Assembly (NCBI GenBank): GCA_947652115.1
Contig: OX393564.1
Coordinates: 1,909,057-1,973,056 of the forward strand
From: Blastomussa wellsi
Taxonomy: Eukaryota; Cnidaria; Anthozoa; Scleractinia; Plerogyridae
Direction: 5' to 3'
Length of the DNA: 64,000 bases
Position 1 is the stretch's first letter; the number at the start of each line of letters is the position of its first letter. A model generated the notes under the pieces. That model saw nothing but the letters and a program-made list of their open reading frames with translations. It did no database searches and had not been told where the DNA came from. The translations under genes and the position numbers were made by a program. Below are positions 33,101-45,102 of the stretch, piece by piece.

Positions 33101-36100
33101 AAGATTGTTTTTTGCATGAAGTAAACAGTCAATGAATGCAACAGTCACTAGCACTTTTCATTTCAAGAATGGAAAGAAGGAGGCTAGAAACGTCGTCTGC
33201 TGTCATAGCATCAGTTTTTGATGAATGGATCAAATGCGATTCAAAGGTTGCTTGTCTTAATCTCAGACAATTTTCTTGCAGGGGAAAAAGCGAGCAAGCA
33301 AAAAAAGATGAAAGCTGTTCACCCAAGCAAAAGGTAATTATTGTAGAACATGGAAGCATAAACATACAAATCTATATATATGTACTGCCTGATTACACCT
33401 TTACCATCAATTTTGTGTCTGATATTTTATTAGTGCTCATCTTTCCCCCACTGAAATCCATGTAGCTAAAATAATGAACCTTTTTTCTGCACCTTCCAAA
33501 CAAAAAAGAAATATAAATCCATTGCCCATATATACAGTGTACATTTATGTACATGTGTGTACACATAATTATAATACTTTGAAGTTAGTTGACGTTCACG
33601 AATGCTTTGATTGCAGAAACGATTTACAGTACCCAGGTTTGCTTCCAAAGAAGATTCAAGGCGTAGAGCTGTTCCAGTGTACTGTGCCTCTAATGAGGAC
33701 TCTGAGATGGTGAGAATATTGAACTGTTCTTTTTATCATGCATGTGTACATGATTGGGTTGTCAGGATTTTGGTTGCCAGGATTTTGAAAGAATAAATCC
33801 AGATTTTTCCAGTGGACCAAAGGCTTTGTTCCCTTAGATTGCTTAGGGGCATACCCCCTCCCCAAGGAATTATAAAAATGAAGTCTCAAGATCAGATGCT
33901 ATTTTCATGAATCTGTGCACTTTAAATTTATTTCAATTAAACTATTTAACTGCTGTTTCCTTTATGGTTTTAAAAGTTCAAGTTTGCTCAATTTTCTTAA
34001 GATTTTGATTCATGCGACATTTTTATTTGTGCAATGAGCATCATCCAAGTGAGAGTAAATTAACACCTTTCATTTTCTTTGTTATGATAAGCCTCAAAGA
34101 AGAACTGTGTCAAGAAAAATTAACCAGGAGCAGATCAAGATTGATCGCAGACTGGCGTGGGAACGTGTGAAGGAGTTGCTAGATGGTGATGATGAGGAGG
34201 AGGAAGAGGAGGTTGTGGGAGAGTCCAAATCAGGTAAACTGTACATGCGAATGCACGTTTAAAGCATGTTTCCAGCTTTTAGCTCAGAAATTATTTTATA
34301 AGATTAATGATCCTCATGTTTTAGGTCATTTCCACACTAAGCTGGATAAATAGACATTGAAGCATTGTTTTTCTCCAGATTGCAGGGCTGCAAATAGTTT
34401 TTTTCCTGTGAAAGGACATGTGTCAGACTAAGTCACCATTTTGATCGGACAAAACTGCAGTGATGTTGGACGTCATCTTACAGAGCTCCTCAATAAAGCA
34501 TTGTCAACGCAAAAAATTTGCATTTGCATTGGAAGGCGGAAAAAAGTGTCCGGCCATTCAGTCCGACTACAGCCGGGATTTAATTGGAAATTTGCAAATT
34601 TTGGTCGGCAATTGCCCGATATCCAACTGTTGTTTGCAACCAGGCTGGGATTGGCCTTCCTTCCATATTGAAATGATGATTTCAGTAACCGAAAATGAAC
34701 CTTTTTGCCCCAATAGTCAAATTAGCACAGGCTGAAGTAATGTGTGCAATACTCTACTGGTGAGGCAGTGCTTCAATGTCAACAGTGACAAAATCTGAAA
34801 ATGGTTAATTGTGGACAAAAATATTTTATCCATTTTCAGGGAAAACAAAGCTTTCAAGTTTATCAGCCGAGGCTTACTGCAGTGTGGACGCAGCCTAACT
34901 CTTGATATTCCTTTGTGTTTTTCTAGGCACAACAGCAGTTTCGTCAACAGCTGAAACTACTTCCACTTCAAGTTCTTTATTCAAGATCCCTACAGCAGGT
35001 GCTGTGACGAGTGCAGGGACTATAACCACCACAACCACCCAGAGCCTCATCACCCCAGCCCCTGCTGCTGGAGGTCCACAGAGGACCACAGGGGCCCAAG
35101 GAGGCCTTGTTTCCACAACCCATGCTTTGCAATCCCCAAGTTCAACTGTGCCCTCATTACAGTCCCAGCAAGCTTTAGGTTCTGTGCTATATCATAATTT
35201 GTCGAGTATTCCAGAGTCGTCAACTGTTGTGCCATCAACTCTAACAGGAGTTACACAAAAATCCACTTCAAACCAAACACAACCGGTTGTTATAGAATCG
35301 CACGCAGCTGTACCACTAACAGCTGCATCTGCAGGCCAAAGCGCTGCAGGATTCCAACTTTCATCATTTGGAAATTCTCCTTTCACCAAGCCAGCAACAG
35401 CAAACCAATTGACTTTATCATCAGGTCTGGCTCATAAAAATACACCTGGCATAAACACCAGTTCTGCACAAACAGTGAGTTTTAGTTTCTCCGCAGTTTC
35501 TTCATCCGGTACTTCAGGGACTTCGTCTAATGCTACAGTGGCTGGCCCGGGAGTGTTCAACTTTGCAGCCACTAACGGAACCCAAAATGCTTTTAGTTTA
35601 GGTCAGAAAGCAACACAAAGTACCTCAGGGACAAACGCTTTTAATTCCCCAAGTACTTTCAATCTGGGAGCCAACACTCCTCAGAATCCTTTTGGTTCAA
35701 TCACAAAACCTACTTCTGTGACCAGCGCCAGTTCATTGTCAAGCGTTTTCGGGCAAGGTACAAACACGGCTCAAGGTCAGTCTTCTCTTTCAACAACCCA
35801 GAATAAGCTTACATTTGGTGCTACTAACATGCAGTCTGTACCAGGACAACAGGGTCAAAGTCCATTTGGTAGTAGACCTGGCAATGCCTCTGGCTTTGGA
35901 GCCACGCCTGCGCAAAATGCTTTTGGAACTGCAGTTAGCAAGACTTTTACACAGAGTCCATTTACGTTTGGAGTGCAGGCCAGCCAAAATGCTACCCACA
36001 GTGTAACTGGAACAAATGCTGTCCAAAATGCATTTGGAGCGCAACAACAAAACCAACAAGCAACCGCAAGCGTATTTGGACAGACTGCTAACAGTACACT

Positions 36101-38365
36101 TGCAAACAAGACTGCTGATAAAGGCAGGCTCACTTTTGGAACACAGGCCAAACAAAACACCACCCAGAATGTATTTGGGAGCCAGCCGACGCAAAATACA
36201 TTTGGATCTCAACCAAATCAAACTGCTACCCAGAGTGCTTTTGGAACCCAACCTGCCCCGAATGCCTTTGGAGCCCAAGCTACCCAAAATGCGTTTGGAG
36301 CACCAACCAACCAAAAGCCATCTTCCTCGTTCTCTTTTGCTACAAACACTGCGCAAAATGCTTCCAGCTCGCCTTTCGGTGGGTTTGGTAATACTGCTGG
36401 TAACCAAAGTGCCTTTGGAGCAGCACCAATTCAGAATGCTGCAGGAACCTCTGGTGTCAGTTTTGCTGCACCTGGAAGTAACCCGACGCCTGGCGGTTTT
36501 AATTTCAATACAACTGGAAACAAACCGGCTGGTTTTCAATTTGGTAAGTTGAACATACAGTTGTCAGGGTTGCCACGGTCAGGGAACAGTCAAGGGATTT
36601 TGATAAAGGTCAGGGAAAAAATTCCATGCTTGGCAAAGTCGGTGAAAAGTCAGGGAATTTGATTTCCTTTCTGAAAAACATTGTGTAGATTGGTTTGATA
36701 CTGTTCAAGTGGCCAGCGGTTTTTGTTGTTTCTTTATTGTCATTTATCGTATCTATGGTCATGGAAAAGTTAGGGAACATTTTAGTTCCTGATGAGTGGC
36801 AACCCTGGCTGAAGTCAGTTTGCAGCTTAACACATCACCACATCACTTGTTCACATTTGCAGTCCTTTTATTGCTGAATATGCATTGTCAACTCGCTCAA
36901 CGGCAACCTGTGTGTATCGGACACCTCTATAAGACGGACAACTGGTGTTCAGGTCATGTGCGCTGCTTTTCAATCATTTTACAGTATCTTAACTTCCTAT
37001 AAGCCAAACAACTCTTTAATACGCAAAGATGATGCCGGTCCTGATTATGTCAATCTTAGAGAGAGTTGCCTGTATCTTATACTTCATTGCAGTTTTTATT
37101 GCTGTTCCGCTCTTTTCTCCCCAATTGCCCCTTAACGTTCAATAATGCAAGATTTATTTGATGCAAGAGTATAAAATGGGTGAGTTTGCAAAACCTTTTT
37201 TAAGGTGGGCCTTGAAATTAAAGGGAAACACGTTTAATGAATCTTTCCTTTGTCCGTTGACACACTGAACAATATATTTATTTTATTTTCTGAAAAAGCG
37301 CACGTTTTTAGCAAAACTCGAAGTCCGAGTTGTTATGGGCTCTCTCCTTGCTAGGAAATTTCTTTCGAAAAGCCATTGTATTTTTAAATACCTGATCTGT
37401 TTAGGGCGTTATTTTTCGTACCAGGCTTAGTCAAGACTGGTGGGAAAGCATATTAATCATTGTGTTTTGAATCATTACAACTCTCAGTGCCTAAAAACTC
37501 TTGTCTTGTAGTCGCAAACGCCTTTTTAAGATCTATTCTGGAAGCCGAGCCCAAATCTCAGCGCTTCTAACCTTAAGTTAATTCCGTGCTCTCACAAACC
37601 TCCCGAGTGCGCGCTAAAGTATGGAATGTTTATCCTTGTCTCGCGTTAATAGACCTTATTCACGACAGCCGTCATGTTTGTTTTCACATTGTAATGCAGA
37701 TTAGGCACCTGATTTGTGAGGGGGCAAACAAGCCCAAATCGACAAATTTCAGCTGGTTTCTTACCATGTATGATAATTTTCTTCATAGCCATGCTTTGGT
37801 TTCTGTTTTGCGGTTTATATATATTAAATTTAACGCAATTATGCATCGCGAGTCAAACCGCCATTTTTTGATCTTTTTTGGGGCCCCCGAAAAAGCGAGT
37901 TTTAGCGACCGACATATTTCACCTTTTTCCAGCGACGTTGAATGCTTCAAGCAGGTGACATCTTTACGAAAATATAGTCCTCGCTAATTTTTCTTTCTTT
38001 GAGGTTCGTTATTTTTTGTACAATCGCTTTTTGTGAAAACAATAACAATAATTGAGGCGCGCGATGCAAAGTGGGTGGATCAGGCTCTTTAAAACTAGAA
38101 GGTAAGTGTAATTCATTACCTCATGTATGGCAATGTAAGAAGTCTCGCTCAGGAAAACCTCCGGTAGGTTGATATTATAATGTGCCAACCCGTTAATATG
38201 GTCTATTCATCTCCCACGCCCAGTACTGGTTTCAACTTTGCCGCAGGTTCTGGTGGCATGCCGGGAAGTCCGTTTGGCGCACCAAGTACACCCCAAGGGA
38301 CAGGCGGCACGTTGACGGCCAGATCGCGGGCTCGGATAGCAGCCAGAAGAAGAGGCAAGAAGTGA
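28373..38365 (+). CDS. POM121: POM121-like nuclear pore membrane protein
   Basis: Exons: 28373-28710, 29342-29536, 29978-30118, 30895-31135, 31709-31864, 32865-32950, 33282-33333, 33617-33709, 34092-34233, 34927-36543 and 38224-38365 (TGA). The first ten are phase-consistent (1,020 codons). The N-terminus has one long membrane helix (about residues 10-43, LAILGLVILILWSFFGLF onward) followed by a basic, nucleoplasm-facing stretch. The NPCSRVTVLSALKESRK segment resembles the POM121 CxxxTVLxALKE block. The 1.6-kb exon is Ser/Thr/Gln/Asn-rich with many FG motifs (VFGSQ, AFGAQ, SPFGGFG). The protein ends in a basic ARSRARIAARRRGKK, as in vertebrates. A small exon (length 1 mod 3) must be missing between 36543 and 38224, because those phases clash. 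An upstream ATG at 28307 would add 22 basic residues. Confidence 0.87.
30147..30305. repeat. MITE family A, copy 2 (POM121 intron 3)
   Basis: Starts TGTTGTGGTTTAAATTTATC and ends GGTAAATTTAAACCACAACA, a near-perfect foldback. Confidence 0.9.
30397..30413 (+). repeat. Poly-G tract
   Basis: An uninterrupted run of about 17 G in POM121 intron 3. The length is likely unreliable in assembly. Confidence 0.7.
31930..32100. repeat. MITE with CAGGGGTTTCAAAA ends (POM121 intron 5)
   Basis: The left end CAGGGGTTTCAAAA and right end TTTTGAAACCCCTGG are complementary. The element is 171 bp. Confidence 0.8.
32531..32705. repeat. MITE family A, copy 3 (POM121 intron 5)
   Basis: Starts TGTTGTGGTTTAAATTTATC and ends in CCCACAACA. 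The long arms include AAATTTTTTAAACCAGTTTGAT and its complement. The right end carries a short internal duplication (AAATTTAAAC twice). Confidence 0.9.
36565..36807. repeat. MITE with CAGGGTTGCCAC ends (POM121 last introns)
   Basis: CAGGGTTGCCAC at the left and GTGGCAACCCTG at the right. The interior repeats 'GGTCAGGGAA/AGTCAGGGAATT' motifs. It starts 22 bp after the FG-exon donor. Confidence 0.75.
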
Positions 38366-38640
38366 GAGCATTGTACGAAAGTGGTTAAGCTGTCGACGAT
38401 GTAATTGACGTTTTTTGCCCAAACGTGATGTTATATTTAAATGCGGCAAACATGCGATGCTTGAACCCTGAGAGCTTATCGGCGTTTATCAAAGACGTTT
38501 TACAAGAGAGTAGTTTGTAAATATTGTGTACATAAATTTCTTATAGCAGGAGGGAATCGTTTTGAATTTTTTACCTTATGTGATTTATTGCGGATAAAGA
38601 ATTATGATAGTCTTTCAATTTTATACTATTAGTTTTGTTA

Positions 38641-38646
38641 AATAAA
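38641..38646 (+). terminator. Polyadenylation signal of POM121-like gene
   Basis: AATAAA 276 bp after the stop codon, in AT-rich 3' UTR-like sequence. Confidence 0.55.
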
Positions 38647-39565
38647 TGAAATTTGTACATATTATTCGTTCTGTTAGTAGATGTGTCCACTTCCAACCAG
38701 TCTTCTAATTTCCCGCCTTCTCATAACCTGCAATGGTGTGAGCGCGACTGTCAGCGCTGGAATTTACGGCCGCCATCTTGGACGAGGAAACTCTCAGAGA
38801 GCTTGAGCGAGTCAGAAGTGCCGACCCAAGGGAGAGGATGACCGGCAGAAATTTAATTTGGCGTTGACTAGTCCCAACCCTCTACCCGTCAACATGAACA
38901 TGACTGAATTTTATCGAGCGCTTTTGCCGTCCTTCAGACCCAAGGGAAAAGACCCTGGGAACGAGGTTGCTTCAGACCCCCTTTTCTTTCGATTTCGGTT
39001 TCCGGCCCTTCTCTCCTTGCCCATGCATCTCCAAACGAGTTTCCAAAATAAGTTTCTAGGTATATAAGGAGCCCAAAACAAGAATCCACGCTTGCCTGAG
39101 TAAGGATATATTGGCAGAACTGGCTTTTTTTCCCGTATGCCCTGCTGGAAAACTAACTCCTTAAAATTAGCGAAATTGAACTCCTGAGCAGGATATATAG
39201 TTTGGCAAGATATAAACACTATTTTTTATTGGCATATTAAATGATTTTGTGTCGTTTGTGTCAATTTTTAATTTATTTGCTTTAAAAATAAACATATGTA
39301 GCTTTTTAGGTCAACATTAACTTTAGCCTGTTCCAGGCTCTCAGATAGTGGGACACGCGAGCCTGGAACAGGCAACATTAACTTACGGTGCGGCGTTCAG
39401 AAGCATTAAGCGTCATTCTCGTCCCCAGAACCACTTGTCCCTCTTAGCCGGCTGGGCCTGTACACGAGGAACAAGTGGCTCTGGGGACGAGAATGTTATG
39501 TTTACAGCAGCCGATGAAGCTCTACAGGTAATTACTGTTAGACTGTTTTAGTGATCCACTTCAGT
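38647..39565. other. Intergenic between convergent POM121 and Hv1 genes
   Basis: Contains two compact palindromes: 39326-39373 (GCCTGTTCCAGGCTC / GAGCCTGGAACAGGC) and 39414-39495 (CATTCTCGTCCCCAGA / TCTGGGGACGAGAATG). No exon was seen. Confidence 0.6.
39414..39495. repeat. Minimal 82-bp foldback of the CATTCTCGTCCCC family
   Basis: The arms CATTCTCGTCCCCAGAACCA and TGGCTCTGGGGACGAGAATG pair along nearly their whole length. It is related to 15198-15525. Confidence 0.85.
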
Positions 39566-42308
39566 TTATTTATTCCCGTCTTCTTTCAGTTTCTCTTCGA
39601 TCTTTTCTGTAACAGTCCCTTCAGTTTCTGCGACCTGTTGTTTTTGTTTTGGAGGCGGCGCATCTACATCATCTTCGATCAGTTCGTAGAATTCCTCTTT
39701 GAAGGCGACTACATCTAAAGACAGCAATACTAAAGATTGATAATGGAATTTAATTTCTTGCAAGAGATTGTAAAATTGCTTCTGACGGGTGAGGGGGGCA
39801 TTACATCTATGAGACTCTGTTTCAAGAACAGAACATAAACGCACCCAAGGGTCGAACCCAAACCACTCGGAAAAACACTAGTCAAACAAGCTCTCTCACG
39901 AGTCCGGTACCACCTTTTCTCCTTAGGGTGGTTTTGTATCTTACTGCAAAAAGTTCTTGCATAATAAGGGCCTAACTCCAGTTGTCGTTCAACCATCAAA
40001 ACATAAAATGCGTTTTAAAACATTGGCAAGTTCTAATCTGTTTGTAGCACGCTGAACTGCAAAAGTATAAATTTGCCTGAGTAGTGGCCAGGTGTAAAAT
40101 TTGGGAGGTACTGATCTCATGTTTGAGCGGATAACACGTCTATTCAGAATAACTAAACTGTAGCTAGAACTTTATCCAGATCAAATCAAATCAATTCTCT
40201 GAGTTACTTACTAATGATAACCCTTAAAATTCTCCACAGTCGAAGAACGATGATGAAAGCAAAGCCCTTCCATGCTTTCTTGGCGCGAATGACGCTGAAA
40301 AAAGGAAATTACATGACATAAGTTACTGATACCATCGTGGAAATTCTCCCTCTTCATATTCTCAGAATAAAATACCACACAAATTTTGGTTGTTTACGCG
40401 ACTCGTTTCAATCCTAGGGGAGCTCTCAACGAAATGAAATCTCCCTTTCTCTCCCTTTCCAGCAGGCACAGAGGTGGGGGGCGGCCAGGCCTCTTCGCGC
40501 CTCTGGGCGCCCAACGACACGCCTCCTATCTTCATAGTTACTCGCAAAATTCTCAGATCACGCACTCGCAAATTCGGCTTCCTTCACTCGCCGAAATTTT
40601 CCCAAAATTTCCCCCTCTGGAGAGCCTGTTCGCTGGAATTTCCATGAACCATTTGCCCAAGACCTTCTCCCAAGTTGCCTTGCCGAAATTTCTCTTGGTG
40701 TCCAAAAAATCTGAGTTGCCCAAAATTGGGGGTGGGGGTAGGGTGCTGCAGCCCCCCCCCCCCTCCAGCCCGTACGCATATGCCTATTTTTACCTCTTGT
40801 AGGGTAAAGCAGCAAAGCAATCAGTTTTTGCCCGAAATTGCCACGCGCACTCTCACGTCCAGTTTTATTGTATTAAATAGAAACGAGAAAAGTTAACCTT
40901 GAAAAGGGCTATATTGCCGGTTTACTTGTCAATAACTCACCTTAATACAACTTCAATTACAAAAGCTGAAATGACCACAAAGGCATCAAATAACTGAAAG
41001 TGGAAATCGCGCCTTTTGAATTAAGAGAACAAATGAAGTAACAATATTTAGACAAAAGTAATTGGCACATTGATTTGAAATTGCAGTTTTTAAGAGTGAC
41101 ATTTTATCGCTGCTTTTTTCTTTCACTGTGCACGCTTAAGGGCGTAGCCAGGGGAGATCCTGAGCTGCCCGTGAATCCCCCCCCCCCCCGCTCCCTTTGT
41201 GAGACTTTATTTAAGTAAACAAGTGAACCACAGTGTGGACGTCGATATGACAATCTGGTGAGTATATTGGGTGTGACCCCCCCCCCCCCTCCCCCCTTCC
41301 CCCTTTGAATGAACCTGGCTACACCAATGACGCTGCCAAAATATCCTCCTCGCTAGTCGCCTCATCCAGTATTGTTTGACTGTAATGAAGGGCTGGGGGC
41401 AAGGGGTTTAATGAGACTAATACAACCCATTTGTCATTTGAAGTATTCCATGCATATGGTCATTAATTAACAATTCCCTAACCTCCATTTTCTCCGCTAA
41501 GAAATAATCGCACCCCATCGCGTAGAATTTGAGGAATACCTGTAAAAATATGGTCAATAAAGTAAAGGTCAGTAGATACAAGATACAATGAGAAAAAAAT
41601 AGACGTTTCGAAAAAAACATAGGTTTAAATTTTACCCAGGCGCCTGGACTGACCTCAAGGACGAAGATAGCAAGGATAGAAATACCAACAAAATGAAGAA
41701 GGTGCCTTGATAAATGAGTTTCATCTGAAGAAAGAAAAGTACATGTGTATCATTACATGTCTTTATTCTTTATACAAATTAAAGCGAGCTCAATGGTATT
41801 AAAATTATATTTTCTCAAGAAGTTTTGTGGAAAATGCATCGCAATCATAGCATTTCACACAGCAGCGCTACGGGCTCCTGGTGACAACTATTCCTAGAAC
41901 AAATTTAAAGCGAGTACGTTCGAGTTAGATTCAATGCCGTCTTCGAGAGTGCATGGCGTTGTATAATAGAAGATACGTCATCATTTAATACCTTTAATAA
42001 CGTGGAATTCGATCAGCATGAGAACGAGGTTGATAAGTACTTCAACTAAGACCAGAATGACGATTCCAAGCTGCCACGTGACTCCTGTCAACATTTCGGC
42101 TAGTGAGTGACGGAGGACGCTTGAATAGCAATAAAGAAAAGAGAAATTAGTTCATTTAATGATTACGTTATTGATGTAACATACTGCCTGGGCTATTGGT
42201 AGCGCGATCGTTAGTAGCAACGAAGGCGGCTCGAGCAGGGAATACCGGCACCAAATTGTCTATTTAACAATTATTCCACGAGCGTGCGTTGGATATGACA
42301 TGGTAGAC

Positions 42309-42341
<33 letters not shown>

Positions 42342-43219
42342 AACCATCTTATATCCAACAAGCGTACAAACGCGTACACCTACCAACATCCTATTAGGAC
42401 AGTTTGCAAGTAGTCTACAACACTAATATACAACACAAACGGCAGAACAGCAACAACAACAATGGCAATGATTGGTTAAAAACAAGACGTCTTGCTTGTG
42501 AGGTCGTTTTAGGGTAGAACATTAACAGCATACTAGCATGCACATTGATTCATACCTGCAACATTCTCTGCAGCTGCCTTGTTCGTACGTTTCAGTGAGT
42601 CTTCTCCGCCATATTTGCATGTATGTTTTCCTGCCATCTTCTCTATCTGATTTGGTGAGTTCCTCACTGACCGTAATGAAGAAAAAAATTCACCTCGCGT
42701 CTAATTAAGGTTTAAGCCTACAACGTCGCAAAGCACGCGCCTAAGTTCGAAACCTAGTGAATTTAGCGATGTAATCCACATTTGAAGATTATGAAAAGTC
42801 AGTCTTGATTCAGAGACTGAATTCGAATGAAAGGCTTTTGAAAATGTGGCTAAATTGTCAGTCAGCCAGTTTGTCTAAAATCGTCCTCGCTTTACTTTTA
42901 AGCTTGGGCCGATGGCAATATTGAAGTAAAATTATTGTTTCACTGCTCGAATTTTATGTTATCCAGAATGTTATAAAAAAAGATATATAAAAAGTCTGCA
43001 TTAATCTAATTTCACGAAACATTATATGACCGCTTCCTGTCAGATCACTTTGAATATTAAACAACATCGAAAAGTTTTTACGAATTGTTTTTTAAATGAT
43101 GTCTCATATGAAGATTAAATAAGCGAAATGAACAGCAAGATATAAGAAACGAAATGAAAAGAAAGGAAAATTTCACTTGATGTAAATTGAGCCGATCCTT
43201 GTCTTTACCTTTCATCCAT
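39566..43219 (-). CDS. HVCN1: Hv1-type voltage-gated proton channel (8 exons, 220 residues)
   Basis: Exons on the minus strand: 43219-43209, 42666-42556, 42119-41992, 41724-41654, 41539-41483, 40993-40941, 40294-40212 and 39714-39566 (TAA). All are GT-AG with matching phases. It encodes a lone voltage-sensor domain. S1 is about residues 57-79, S2 about 94-113 with Phe104, Glu107 and Lys111 (human F150, E153, K157). S3 is about 126-143 with Asp129 (D174) and Glu140 (D185). S4 is LRLWRILR with three Arg (162, 165, 168). Oddities: a gapless S1 alignment puts Glu67 at the selectivity residue Asp112, and human Asn214 is Ile, with Asn one place later. Only one zinc-site His is kept (His94). The C-terminus is short and acidic/Lys-rich rather than the long coiled coil of human Hv1. 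The role is proton extrusion across the plasma membrane. Confidence 0.93.
41180..41305. repeat. Two poly-C tracts in Hv1 intron
   Basis: Runs of 11-15 C at about 41188-41199 and 41277-41290. These are low-complexity sequence of uncertain assembled length. Confidence 0.6.
42266..42370. repeat. MITE family B, copy 2 (Hv1 intron 2)
   Basis: AACAATTATTCCACGAGCG, then TTGGATATGACATGGTAGAC. A GGCGCGTAGCGCC loop palindrome follows, then ATAACCATCTTATATCCAAC. Confidence 0.85.
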
Positions 43220-45102
43220 TACGCTCAGGTGTTTTTCCACTGACACGAACCAGCTTTCTTCACAAGCTCGCTTAAAATTACTTGCACTCGCCTATCCGGG
43301 AATTATATATGCGTCTCTCAATGGCGCGATTTGGCTAAAAACTAAGACATGTTCCCCAAACCAAGCGGTCAGTAAACAAACGACTACCGAGAAATCGAAA
43401 CAAAAACAACTAACTTAGAAAAGAAAATAATGCAAACTTCAAAACGTCGTGAAACAAAGAGAGATCAAAATTAGCATACGCTAATCAAGTGTATAAGATA
43501 TGGTGGGTGTACACGCAATATATATAAGGCATATGGCAATTTATTTTTAATGATAACAATCATGCCAGCCCTTGTTAAATATGGCGCATTTGTTGAACCT
43601 GTAATAACAATTCATTGAAGAAATGGTAACCTTATTCAAATTATTCAAACACATTATTCAAACAGCACTGCAACTGGCTAGTCTCCGACTAAATTACACT
43701 TACAGTGGAACCCGGATAAAACGAAGGCCCCGACCTCTTTGACTTTAAATACAACAGATGTCAACTCTAAGAAGGCCTGTTTCGGGAGAAAAACAAAATT
43801 CTTCCGGGAATCTGAAAAATTTGCGGGGAATCGAGAGACTCAGGATTTTTTTCAGGGGAAACATAAAATGATATATCTAAAATCTCGGAAAGTCTGAATT
43901 TTTTTTCGAGAATGTCTCCAAGCAATTCGGGACGCCGGTAGTCCAAATATTGGAGACGAACTTCACTAACGTATGGTACTGCTCAAACATCATTTATTAG
44001 AGTTGTCAACCTCCGTTTCAAATATTTTTTCTCAAGCTGTCTAGTTGTTTTGTTTAGACACTGTATTAACGGGATTTTCGTATGAGAAAATGTATGGGCG
44101 TTTGGTCGGGACCAAAAAATTGACCGTAATATTGAGGTGACGTCGGGGTTCCAAAGTACATTGACTACACTGTACTTTTAGTTTTCGAATGAACTGTTGA
44201 TTGCAGAATATTTCTCAGGGAATCTATTTCTGTCGGTTATTAAACGAATTTATGCCATCGTGTTATTTTTTTTTGTTGTTGTTGTTGTTATTTCAGTACT
44301 ATTGTCAAAGGGGAACGCACACTCGCTTTCCTCTTGTGTTACTGCGCCTGCAATAATAAGTAAACGCGGACTACAAATTAGACCCAGGGTCTACTTGTGA
44401 AAGCAGGTCCAGTTTTAGAAATTCTTATGGAATTTACCTCCGCATTTTTTTGATGAGATGCTTACTATGGAGCGACAATAGTCCTCGTCAGCTATCGGTG
44501 CTGGATCTTATCGCTCTGTTGCGTTGGTCTAAATTTCTATAAAAAATTATTGAGATGGAAGCAATCGTTATTTCGAGTTATTTACCGGGTGGGATTTGTT
44601 GACCTGTTTCTTGCTTCAGTTCTTACTGCAGCGCATTAAAGATGTGGATGCCATCTGGCCTACAAGCCGTCAAGCATGCTACACGCTTCGAAACATATTT
44701 AGGAATTACTGCATGAAGCTAAGCCTAATGTGTTAATACTTAGTTACGCGTAAACGACAATAAGAGATGAACTGTGAATTAAAAAAAGACCCTTTTGTTA
44801 AATGTTGCTTTAATGTGAATACTGGCTGATCTTTTAAACTTCGGTATCTTTAGCAGACGTTCTTAAAGTTTTTCAAAGTATTTCAACTTAAAAAAAGAAC
44901 AAAAAAAACCTTAAATTTCAGAATATGTCTGCTACACGGAAAGTACAGAATACCCTAATTTGTTTTAACTCCCGAAGCTGATTCATACATAGTTCTTATA
45001 GAGATGGTAAGACCAAATATTAAATACCTGAAATTAGTCCAAAGTCAAGCTCAAAGCGTGATTCCTATATCTATATGAATGCCAGGGAAGTACGTGACAA
45101 GT
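43220..45102. other. Intergenic between Hv1 and P450 genes
   Basis: Hv1 is transcribed away from this interval and the P450 toward it, so it holds the Hv1 promoter and the P450 3' end. Apart from the family E repeat at 43760-44010, nothing is recognised. Confidence 0.5.
43760..44010. repeat. Dispersed TIR repeat family E, copy 2
   Basis: Starts GTCAACTCTAAGAAGGCCTG and ends TTAGAGTTGTCAAC. It shares ATTCTTCCGGGAATCTGAA and GGTACTGCTCAAACA with 7228-7465. Confidence 0.75.

Noticed and set aside
35790..36539. Antisense 249-residue open frame across the FG exon
   Set aside because: It is the shadow of the repetitive sense frame; its Cys/Ser/Arg-rich repeats mirror the FG codons and it has no splice or domain support.
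39760..39920. Box-B-like GGGTTCGACCC on the minus strand in Hv1 intron 7
   Set aside because: No acceptor stem or box A at proper spacing; at most an old SINE scrap.
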